NCBI RefSeq assembly: GCF_900105755.1
Contig: NZ_FNTQ01000001.1
Span: forward strand, 5,890,001 to 5,954,000
From: Streptomyces sp. Ag109_O5-10
Lineage (GTDB): Bacteria; Actinomycetota; Actinomycetes; Streptomycetales; Streptomycetaceae
Direction: 5' to 3'
Length of the DNA: 64,000 nt
How positions within the stretch are numbered: the first letter of the stretch is position 1; every line of letters starts with the position of its first letter. This document shows positions 31,836 through 40,430 of this stretch, piece by piece. Both the position numbers and the translations under genes were made by a program. Below the pieces are notes generated by a model. The model was given only the letters and a program-made list of their open reading frames with translations. It ran no database searches and was not told the origin of the DNA.

Positions 31836-32563
31836 CAGCGCTCGGACTCCTCTATCCGGGACACTCCGCGGAGGACGACTACCCCCGTATCGAACAGCTC
31901 CTCGGCAGCGACATCCGGGTGGACGTCGTCCACACCGACATCGGCGAGGACGCGCACCGGGTGGACGCGCTCCGCGAGATGGGGACCGAGGAACGGCTGG
32001 CCGCCGGGGTGGCGGAGCTACGGCTCGCGGGTGCGGACGCGGTGGTGTGGGCGTGCACCAGCGGCAGCTTCGTGTACGGCTGGGAGGGCGCCCAGCAGCA
32101 GGTCCGGGCGCTCGCCATGGCGGCCGGGATGCCCGCGTCGTCCACCTCCTTCGCGTTCGTGCACGCGGCGCGGGAACTCGGGGTACGGCGGGTGGCGGTC
32201 GGCGCGACCTACCCCGAGGACGTGGCGTCCCTCTTCGCCGAGTTCCTCCGGGCCGGAGGCCTGGAGGTGACCGGCGTGCGGTCCTCGGGGATAGTGACGG
32301 CGGCGGAGGTGGGGACGTGGGGTGAGGAGGAGGTCCTGACCCTGGCGCGGGCCGCGGACGTGGGGGAGGCCGAGGCGGTCCTCCTCCCGGACACGGCACT
32401 GCACACGGCGGCCCACGTGTCCCTCCTGGAGAAGGCCCTCTCCAAGCCGGTGCTCACGGCGAACCAGGTGACCGTCTGGGAGGGCCTCCGCCTGGCCGAC
32501 CGCCGGGTCAACGCCCCGTCCCTCGGCACCCTCTTCACCCGCGAACCGATCGTCCAGGCCTGA
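31832..32563 (+). CDS. Maleate isomerase-like protein lacking the second catalytic Cys
   Basis: Second Asp/Glu-racemase-superfamily protein (243 residues), translationally coupled to the first and clearly its divergent paralogue. The first cysteine is kept (Cys75 in WACTSGSFVYG). The second site reads LLPDTALHTAA, so Asp187 stands where the partner has Cys195. A two-cysteine racemase or isomerase mechanism is therefore not possible as such. It may form a heteromer with the first protein, be regulatory, or run single-Cys chemistry such as a decarboxylation. ATG 31832 is chosen for the overlap. Confidence 0.8.
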   Translation: MTALGLLYPGHSAEDDYPRIEQLLGSDIRVDVVHTDIGEDAHRVDALREMGTEERLAAGVAELRLAGADAVVWACTSGSFVYGWEGAQQQVRALAMAAGMPASSTSFAFVHAARELGVRRVAVGATYPEDVASLFAEFLRAGGLEVTGVRSSGIVTAAEVGTWGEEEVLTLARAADVGEAEAVLLPDTALHTAAHVSLLEKALSKPVLTANQVTVWEGLRLADRRVNAPSLGTLFTREPIVQA

Positions 32564-32619
32564 CACAGCCCCCACACCACGGGGCTCCGCCCCCGGCCCC
32601 CCGAAATCCTTCGCCCACC

Positions 32620-33075
32620 CACCCCCCGACTCGGTCGGCTGAGACGAGAGAAGGGCAAGACACGGTCGGCCGATGCGCCGGACCCTGCACCCACCCCCCG
32701 ACCCGGTCGGCTGAGATGTGCGGAGAGCGGGAGGCACGGGCGGCCGGAAGACCGGATCCTCCGCCTCCCACCCCCGACCCGGTCGGCTGAGATGTGCGGA
32801 GAGCGGGAGGCACGGGCGGCCGGAAGACCGGATCCTCCGCCCACCCCACCCCACCCTCGACCCGGTCGGCTGAGACGCGAGGGGCGGGGAGCACGGGGCG
32901 GCCGGAAGACCGGATCCTCCGCCCACCCCACCCACCCCCGACCCGGTCGGCTGAGACGCGAGGGGCGGGGAGTACGGGCGGCCGAAGGGTGAGGGGCGGG
33001 CCTGGCGGCGCTCTGCGGTGCCGGGTGGCGCAGTGGGCCGAGGGGCGCGGGGAACTGCGCGAACAGCCCCCACTC
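32620..33075. repeat. Second intergenic repeat array, period about 72-83 bp
   Basis: Within the 614-bp gap between the isomerase pair and the LLM gene, CGACCCGGTCGGCTGAGA-type cores start at 32627, 32699, 32775, 32858 and 32939 (spacing 72-83 bp). Most units also carry GGCCGGAAGACCGGATCCTC. A GGGGCGCGGGGAACTGCGCG element closes the array at about 33042. The core is the reverse complement of the CAGCCGAACCGG subunit in the 7.2-8.0 kb array, so both belong to one family. Open frames across it have no protein features. Confidence 0.85.
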
Positions 33076-33177
33076 AGTCGCGGTCGTGCCAGGACGGGAA
33101 GCGCCGGAATAACCGGAGACATCCTCCTGTTAACGCCGGGAGGACAGCTCACGGCCGCAAAACAGGAGGCTCTCACC

Positions 33178-34275
<1,098 letters not shown>

Positions 34276-36041
34276 GTCCCGGTGTCCAGCAGCTCGGAGA
34301 TACGATCCGCCGTCACCGGCCGGGAGTAGAGCCACCCCTGGCCGGTGTCGCAGCCGATGTGGCGGAGCCGGGAGGCCTGCGCCGAGGTCTCGACGCATTC
34401 CGCGGTGACGGTGAGCCCCAGGCGGTGGGCCAGCTGGATCATCGCCTCCACCACCACCTCGTCGGCCGGGTTGGGGCGGTCGCCCGGGTCGTCGTACTGG
34501 AAGCCCCGGACGAAGGAACCGTCCAGCTTGAGGACCGACACCGGGAGCCGGCTCAGGTACGCCAGGTTCGAGTAGCCGGTGCCGAAGTCGTCGATGGCGA
34601 TGCGCACCCCCATGTCGCTGAGGGCCTGGAGGGCCTGGAGCGGGCGGCCCGCCGAGCCCATGACCGCCGACTCCGTCAGCTCCAGCTGGAGCAGGTGCGG
34701 GGCCAGACCGGTCTCGGCCAGCGTCTCCGCCACGTCCGCGACCAGGTCGGAGTCCCAGACCTGGCGGACCGCCACGTTCACACTGACGAAGATCGGCGGC
34801 TCGCCGGGGTGGTCCAGCTGCCAGCGGCGGGCCTGCCGGCAGGCGGTGGTCAGGGCCCAGCGGCCGAGCGGGACGATCGAGCCGTCCTCCTCCGCCAATC
34901 CGATGAACCGATTCGGCGCTAGTGTGCCGAACTCCGGGTGGTGCCAGCGGACAAGGGCTTCGACCCCGCTGAGCCGGCCGTCCCCCATGCCCACCAGCGG
35001 CTGGTACTCCAGCACGAACTCGCCGCGCTCGATGGCCGGGCGGAGGGTGGAGGAGAGCGCCTGCCGGGTCACCAGGTGGGCGTTGCGCTCCGGGTCGAAC
35101 AGCGTCCAGCGGGACTTGCCGTCGGCCTTCGCCCAGTACAGCGTCGTGTCGGCGGCCTGCATCAGGCCGGTGGCGGTGGTGCCGGCGGCGTGCCGCTCCA
35201 CCACCCCGATCGACGCCGACAGCGACAGCCGTTGACCGGCCAGGTCGAACGGCGCCTGGAGGGCCGCGAGGGCGGACTCCGCGAGGTCGGCCAGCTGCTC
35301 CGTGCCCGTGGAGTCCTCGACCAGCAGGGCGAACTCGTCGCCGCCGAGCCGGGCCACCAGCGGCGCCCCGGCCCGCGCGAAGCCGGCCTCGTCGGCGACC
35401 CGGGTCAGCCGTTCGGCGACGGCCGCCAGCAGGCGGTCGCCGACCCGGTGGCCGAGGGTGTCGTTGACCGCCTTGAAGCCGTCCAGGTCCAGGTAGCACA
35501 GGCCGATCCGGCCGGTGCCGCTCTGCTCGTACGACTCCGCCTCCAGCGCGGCCGACAGCCGCTCGAAGAACAGCGTCCGGTTGGGCAGCCGGGTCACCGG
35601 GTCGTGCATCTGCAAGTGCCGCAGCCGGGCCTGGAGTTCGCGGCGGGCACTGATGTCGGAGACCGAGATCAGCACGCCCGGCACGTCCTTGGCCAGCGGG
35701 GCGATGGTGACCTGGGTCCAGACCGAGTGCCCGTCGGGGTGCTTCAGCCGGCGGGTGCAGCGCAGCCTGGCCTGCCGGCCGCGCAGTACCTCACGGTAGG
35801 CGTGCCAGGTACGGGCGTCGGAGGCCAGGTCCACCAGGTCCGCGGCGATCCGCCCGGGCAGCCCGGCCTGATCGGCGCCGATCAGGGTGGCGAACGCCTC
35901 GTTGGCGGCGGTGACCAGCCCTTCGCGGTCGACCATGGCCATGGGCAGCGCGGCGGCCGCGAAGGCGTGCTCGTAGGTCGCCGGCGCTGTCTGCGCGTCT
36001 GTCGTTTCGTCTGTCTTCTCGTACGACTTCCGGTAGGTATT

Positions 36042-36056
36042 GTCACTCTCTGTGAC
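36042..36056. promoter_or_regulatory. BldD-like box in the 5' end of cdgA
   Basis: GTCAC-TCTCT-GTGAC is a perfect 5-bp inverted repeat and fits the BldD pattern TnAC-N5-GTnA. It begins 54 bp after the chosen GTG, so either BldD binds within the gene or translation begins further downstream. Confidence 0.55.
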
Positions 36057-36280
36057 GGCTGACCGGTCGAGGTCTGCCGCGGGCGTCGGCCCTTCGGACG
36101 TTCCGCTCACCGCTCGCTCCCGCAGTGCACTCGATCTCTGTCCGTGCAGGAAAGTGTGCCGATCATAGAGGCTGGCCCGAGGGCCTTCCAGCCACTGTCC
36201 AGTGTCCCCGATGAACCGGGGATTCTGACAGATCGTTTCTGCCCGCACCTGGACGGGTTCTTGAGCCGTGCGACCACTTG

Positions 36281-36293
36281 TGACGTTCCGTTA
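36281..36293. promoter_or_regulatory. BldD-like box in the cdgA-protease intergenic region
   Basis: TGACGTTCCGTTA matches TnAC-N5-GTnA. It lies 171 bp upstream of the cdgA start and 145 bp upstream of the divergent metalloprotease, within a 327-bp gap. An additional GTGA-CAAAC-TCAC dyad occurs at about 36378-36390. Confidence 0.5.
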
Positions 36294-36437
36294 GCGTCCC
36301 GGGGTGTCGGCCGTTCGGGTCTGCCTGTGGTGAGCAGGTGGCTCCTCACCCTTCTGGTGCAGATAAACAGGTCATAAGGTGACAAACTCACAGAGGCTGG
36401 GTGCGGTGTCCCGCGAACCGCCTCCGGAGGTCCTTCC

Positions 36438-37697
36438 GTGCCGCGTCTCCTGCTGCGCAGTTCCGCCGCCGTGTTCACCACGATGTCGGCGCTCGTCGCC
36501 ACGACGATCCTGACCGGGCCGTCGTCCGCCGAGCCGTTCTCCACGGCCCCCTGCGCCCTGCACCGCACCGACGCGCACCACTCCGAGGGCGTCGACACCT
36601 GGAACCCCGACTACACGCGCCCCACCCACCCGCTTTCGGCCGTGATGGTGTTCCTCTCCTTCCCGGACGCGGTCCCGCGGACCACCCCCGCGGAGCTGGT
36701 CGCCGACCACTTCCCGGCCACCAGCCGCTACTACGAGCAGGCCTCCTACGGGAAGTTCACCATCCACCCGCACCCGCTCAGCCGCTGGCTGCGCATGCCG
36801 CGGCCCTCGGCCGCCTACGGGATGCGGCGCGACTGGAGCATCCCGCTGCGGGCCGCCTACCTGCGGGACGCGTTCGCGGCGGCCGATCCCGAGGTCGACT
36901 TCTCGCACTACGACATCGTGTACCTCGTGGCCGACCCGGACGCGCCCGGCGTCGACTCCGACGCCACGAAGGTGGTCAACCTCGACACCCCGGTGCACGT
37001 GGACGGCACCGACGTCCGCCGGGTCGTCACGGTCTTCGAGAAGCATCCCCCGGACCGGCTGGTTCTCGCCCATGAGACCGGACACGTCTTCGACCTCCCC
37101 GACCTCTACCACCGCCCGGTGGACGGCAAGGGCGACTGGGACACGTACGTCGGGGACTGGGACCTGATGGGCAGCCAGTTCGGGCTCTCCCCGGACCTCT
37201 TCGCCTGGCACAAGTGGAAGCTCGGATGGCTGGATCCGCGCCAGGTGGTGTGTGTCCGGGGGGCCGCGCCGACCCGGCTGACCCTGGAACCGCTCTCCGC
37301 CGGGCCGGGCGGCCCCGCGCGGGGCGCCGCGGGCGCCCCGGCCTTCGGGCTCGGCGACGGCTCCAAGCTGGCGGTGGTGCGCACCGGGCCCGGCGCCGCG
37401 CTGGCCTTCGAGGCGCGGGACGCGTCCGGCAACGACAGCGCGGCCTGCCGGCAGGGCATCCTCGTCTACCGGGTCCGCGACGACACCACGTCCGGCAACG
37501 GGCCGATCCAGGTGATCGACGCCCATCCGCGTACCGAGGCCTGCTGGGAGAACTCGGTCTACCCGCCGCTGGCCGACGCCCCGGTCGCCCTCGGTGAGAG
37601 CTTCACCGTGCCGGGGGACGGCGTGCAGGTGGCCGTGGAGGGGCGGACGGCGTCCGGCGCCTGGAACGTGAAGATCACGCCGGCGAAGCCGGACTGA
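36438..37697 (+). CDS. Secreted M6-type metalloprotease
   Basis: Predicted exported zinc protease of 419 residues. A signal peptide covers about residues 1-31. The M6-like domain has HPLSAVMVFLSFPD and YYEQASYGKFTIHPHPL, and the zinc site LAHETGHVFDLPDLY with His212, Glu213 and His216. The following WDLMGS segment probably positions the third ligand and Met-turn. The C-terminal portion (about 290-419) is a beta-rich domain with paired cysteines. The GTG at 36438 follows GGAGG at seven bases. Divergent from cdgA, so secretion of this protease may be tied to development. The cleavage target is unknown. Confidence 0.86.
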   Translation: MPRLLLRSSAAVFTTMSALVATTILTGPSSAEPFSTAPCALHRTDAHHSEGVDTWNPDYTRPTHPLSAVMVFLSFPDAVPRTTPAELVADHFPATSRYYEQASYGKFTIHPHPLSRWLRMPRPSAAYGMRRDWSIPLRAAYLRDAFAAADPEVDFSHYDIVYLVADPDAPGVDSDATKVVNLDTPVHVDGTDVRRVVTVFEKHPPDRLVLAHETGHVFDLPDLYHRPVDGKGDWDTYVGDWDLMGSQFGLSPDLFAWHKWKLGWLDPRQVVCVRGAAPTRLTLEPLSAGPGGPARGAAGAPAFGLGDGSKLAVVRTGPGAALAFEARDASGNDSAACRQGILVYRVRDDTTSGNGPIQVIDAHPRTEACWENSVYPPLADAPVALGESFTVPGDGVQVAVEGRTASGAWNVKITPAKPD

Positions 37698-37770
37698 AAC
37701 CCGCCGACCGAAACCCGCCGACCGAAACCCGCCCGCGAAAGGCCATCGACGGAAACCCGCCGACCAAAAG

Positions 37771-37804
37771 CCGAAGGCCAAGCTCACAGGAGCTTGGCCT
37801 TCGG
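37771..37804 (-). terminator. Terminator of tRNA-Lys copy 3
   Basis: CCGAAGGCCAAGCTC / GAGCTTGGCCTTCGG is a perfect 15-bp stem with loop ACAG, 10 bp after the tRNA 3' end. It also lies downstream of the convergent protease gene and may end both. Several AACCCGCCGACCGA repeats precede it at 37697-37765. Confidence 0.88.
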
Positions 37805-37814
37805 TTACTTCGCG

Positions 37815-37888
37815 TGCGCCGCCAGGGACTCGAACCCCGGACCCGCTGATTAAGAGTCAGCTGCTCTAACCAACTGAGCTAGCGGCGC
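37815..37888 (-). tRNA. tRNA-Lys(CTT), copy 3
   Basis: Identical 74-nt sequence to the copies at 17661 and 23485. Its 5' end is overlapped by ten bases by the stop of the upstream protein gene on the same strand, whose TAG comes from the D-arm start GCTAGC. Confidence 0.97.
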
Positions 37889-38502
37889 CTGCTGACGTCG
37901 TAGACCTTAGCATCCTGGTCGGCGGGAGGAAAAATCGATATGCGGACGGTCGGGCGGGCCGCGCGGACGGCCGCCCAGAGCAGGATCTCCGGGCCGGGAA
38001 GCCATGGATGCCGGGTGTCCGGGGCGACCAGCCAGCGGGTGCCGGCCGGGGCGGGAGCGGGAGCGGCGCGCGGTGCCGGCGCCGGTACGGTCACCGCGTC
38101 GCCGGTGCCGTGGCACAGCAGCGGCGGTACGGCGCCGCTCCGGCCGCCCCACTCCTCCCAGTCCAGGAGCGACGGCAGCCGGGCGGCGGTGCCGGGGGCG
38201 GCGAACAGGAGCATCCGGCCCCGGAAGACCGCGACCGGCCCGGAGCCCGGCCCCTCGTCCCACAGCCGGTCCAGCATGCGGCGGCCGAAGATCGCCGGGG
38301 CGTTCACCACGTCGAACACGGTCCCGCAGGGCAGCACGACCGGGGCGTCCGGCCGCTCCTCCCAGAACGCGAGCGTGCTCCGCGGATACGTTCCTGCGGA
38401 GGCCAGCCAGGCGGCTCCGTCCGGGGTGACCCCGGCCGCGTCGCCGAGCTCGCGGAGCTCGGCGAGGTGGCCCGGGAAGGTCTCGTACGGTGTGCGGCTC
38501 AT
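37879..38502 (-). CDS. Conserved protein, possibly prim-pol-like
   Basis: Soluble protein of 207 residues. The segment VVLPCGTVFDVVNAPAIFGRRMLDRLW followed by GPVAVFRGRMLLFAAPGTAARLPSLLDWEEWG (cited here as positions 57-118) resembles the Streptomyces family annotated as bifunctional DNA primase/polymerase, though catalytic residues cannot be confirmed by eye. The C-terminal third is Ala/Pro-rich. The stop codon TAG lies inside tRNA-Lys copy 3 on the same strand, so protein and tRNA share ten bases and perhaps a transcript. ATG 38502 has GAGG about 12 bases upstream. Confidence 0.6.
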   Translation of the reverse strand: MSRTPYETFPGHLAELRELGDAAGVTPDGAAWLASAGTYPRSTLAFWEERPDAPVVLPCGTVFDVVNAPAIFGRRMLDRLWDEGPGSGPVAVFRGRMLLFAAPGTAARLPSLLDWEEWGGRSGAVPPLLCHGTGDAVTVPAPAPRAAPAPAPAGTRWLVAPDTRHPWLPGPEILLWAAVRAARPTVRISIFPPADQDAKVYDVSRRR

Positions 38503-38617
38503 GAGGAATTGATACCTCGCGTGAACACCCGCTCGCCGTCAGTTGCGGGAAACCCGGACAGGACCGATCGGAGGGGCGTATCTTGCCCACCCGGCATATG
38601 CCATCAGCGCGGTCCGG

Positions 38618-38980
38618 CTAGATCTGCTCGGGCCCCCGGCCCTCCTTCCCCCTCAGCAGATCCCGGCCGAACTCGACCATCTTCTTCGCGTAGTCCTCGG
38701 TCCACTCGGCCCGCTCGGCGATGTCGGCCGGGGTCAGCCGGTCGAAGCGGCGCGGGTCGGCGAGCTGGGCGGCGGCCATGGCCTGGAACTCCACCGCCCG
38801 GTCGGTGGCCACCCGGAACGCCTGGGTCAGCTCCGTCGCACGGCTCAGCAGCGCCCCGGGGTCGTCGACCGACTCCAGGCCGAAGAAGTGCTCGGGGTCG
38901 GCGACCGCTTCCACAGGCTCGAAGAGCAGGGGCGCGGGGCGTAGCCGCGGTTCGTTCCGACGCGGCGTGGGCTCCGCCAT
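38618..38980 (-). CDS. Conserved small protein, function unknown
   Basis: Hydrophilic protein of 120 residues, not recognised. A Pro/Arg-rich N-terminus (MAEPTPRRNEPRLRPAP) leads into a mostly helical region (DDPGALLSRATELTQAFRVATDRAVEFQAMAAAQLADP, cited in part) and a charged C-terminus. There is no signal peptide or membrane segment. ATG 38980 is well supported by GAGGAGG seven bases upstream; an in-frame upstream extension to 39052 crosses that site. It lies 112 bp downstream of the helicase gene on the same strand. Confidence 0.7.
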   Translation of the reverse strand: MAEPTPRRNEPRLRPAPLLFEPVEAVADPEHFFGLESVDDPGALLSRATELTQAFRVATDRAVEFQAMAAAQLADPRRFDRLTPADIAERAEWTEDYAKKMVEFGRDLLRGKEGRGPEQI

Positions 38981-39092
38981 GTCTGGTCCTCCTCGTACGG
39001 TGTCGACGACTGCGGTCCGATGACCACCGTCCATTGTCCCGCGCCCGCGCAAGGGGACCCTGAGGCCGGTGGCTCACCGGGTGCTCTGCCAC

Positions 39093-40430
39093 TCAGGACC
39101 GCCACGTCACCCGGTGCTCGCCCAGGTGGGCCAGCACGGCGTGGTTCGCCTCCCAGCCGTCCGGAAACTTGACGAGGGTTCCCAGCTGGACCGGTTCCGT
39201 GGACGGGTAGTCGTCCAGGAGGTCGGTCACGCCGGCGCGGCAGACCATGATGCAGGCGTGGCGGTGGCGGGAGGCGAGGACGCAGAGGCGGCCCGTCTCC
39301 AGGTGGAACGCGGTGGCGTCGGGGCGGCCGGAGAGCGGGTGGAGGACCACCGTCACGTCGTACTCCCGGCCCTGGAGACGGTTCGCCGTGTCCACGGTGA
39401 CGTCGGCCGCGCCCAGCTCCGCCAGGGCCGCGCGGACGGCTGCCGCCTGGTCCCGGTGGGCGGTGCCGACGGCGATCCGGTCGGCGGTGAGGGGCGCGGG
39501 GGCCGGGGAGCGTTCCGAGAGGGCCGCGCCGCCGCGGTCGAGCAGGCGCCGTACCACCGTGGCCACCGCGCGGACCGCCTCCGGGTCGGTGCGCGGGGTG
39601 TGCCGGGCGGGCAGTTCCAGCAGGCCCCAGCCGGACTCCGCCGCCTCGTCGATGACCCGGTCGGGCCCGGAACCGTCGGAGGGGACGGCGAAGGTGAGGC
39701 GGCGGTCGCCGTGGCCGGTTCCGCTGCGGAACGGGGTGTACGGGTAGAACGCGCCGGAGACCAGGGGGGCCGCAGACGCCGGGAGGCGCCAGGAGACCGG
39801 GAGGCGGTGCTGGGGCAGGCCCGGGTTGTGGGCGAGGAGGGTGGAGACGGCGGACGCCGAGGGGTCGTACGACAGGCCCGCCCACTGCTCGCTGCCCACG
39901 ATCGCGAACGGGTCCAGCTGGCCGGGGTCGCCCACGAACAGCGCCCGTTCGAACAGGCCGGCCACGGCGAGCAGGGAGTCCGAGCGCATCTGGTACGCCT
40001 CGTCGACGATCGCGTGCCGCCAGGGCTCGTCCACCGTCACGTGCGCCCACTTCGCGGCGGTGGAGAGCACGACCTGCGCCTCCTTCAGGTCGGCCGCCTT
40101 CGCCGACTTGCGGACGCTCGGCAGGTCGTCCAGCGCCTTGTCGTACGGGTCCGCGTCGCTGCTGTGCAGGCGGCCGACGGGCAGCTCCGGGTTCTTCTCG
40201 GCGAGCCGCAGGACCAGGTCGTCGACCTGCGCGTTCGTCTGCGCGACCACCATCAGCGGGCGGCCGGCGTCGGCGAGTTCGAGCGCCGCCCGCACCACCA
40301 GCGTGGACTTGCCGGCGCCCGGCGGGGAGTCCACGACCACACCCCGCTCGGTGCCGTGCAGGGTGTCGTGCAGGATCGCGGCGGTGGCCTGTGCGGCGGC
40401 CGTGCCGGGATCGGAGTCCGTGGTGATCAA
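39093..40430 (-). CDS. SF1-type DNA/RNA helicase (AAA_11/AAA_12, Upf1/Dna2-like)
   Basis: ATP-dependent helicase of 445 residues. Walker A is SPPGAGKST with Lys41, motif Ia is MVVAQTNAQVDDL, Walker B is IVDEAYQM (143-144 DE), motif III is VGDPGQLDP at about 167, and motif V is TANRLQGREYDVTVV near the C-terminus. This is the SF1B Upf1/Dna2 arrangement in compact form. The TTG at 40430 overlaps the stop of the upstream gene (TTGA) and has GGAGGAC upstream. Third gene of an overlapping nuclease-unknown-helicase operon; the nuclease and helicase may form a Dna2- or AddAB-like unit acting on DNA ends. Confidence 0.88.
   Translation of the reverse strand: MITTDSDPGTAAAQATAAILHDTLHGTERGVVVDSPPGAGKSTLVVRAALELADAGRPLMVVAQTNAQVDDLVLRLAEKNPELPVGRLHSSDADPYDKALDDLPSVRKSAKAADLKEAQVVLSTAAKWAHVTVDEPWRHAIVDEAYQMRSDSLLAVAGLFERALFVGDPGQLDPFAIVGSEQWAGLSYDPSASAVSTLLAHNPGLPQHRLPVSWRLPASAAPLVSGAFYPYTPFRSGTGHGDRRLTFAVPSDGSGPDRVIDEAAESGWGLLELPARHTPRTDPEAVRAVATVVRRLLDRGGAALSERSPAPAPLTADRIAVGTAHRDQAAAVRAALAELGAADVTVDTANRLQGREYDVTVVLHPLSGRPDATAFHLETGRLCVLASRHRHACIMVCRAGVTDLLDDYPSTEPVQLGTLVKFPDGWEANHAVLAHLGEHRVTWRS

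Noticed and set aside
32620..33075. Possible CRISPR array with 72-83 bp period
   Set aside because: The sequence between cores is itself repeated (GGCCGGAAGACCGGATCCTC), not unique spacers.
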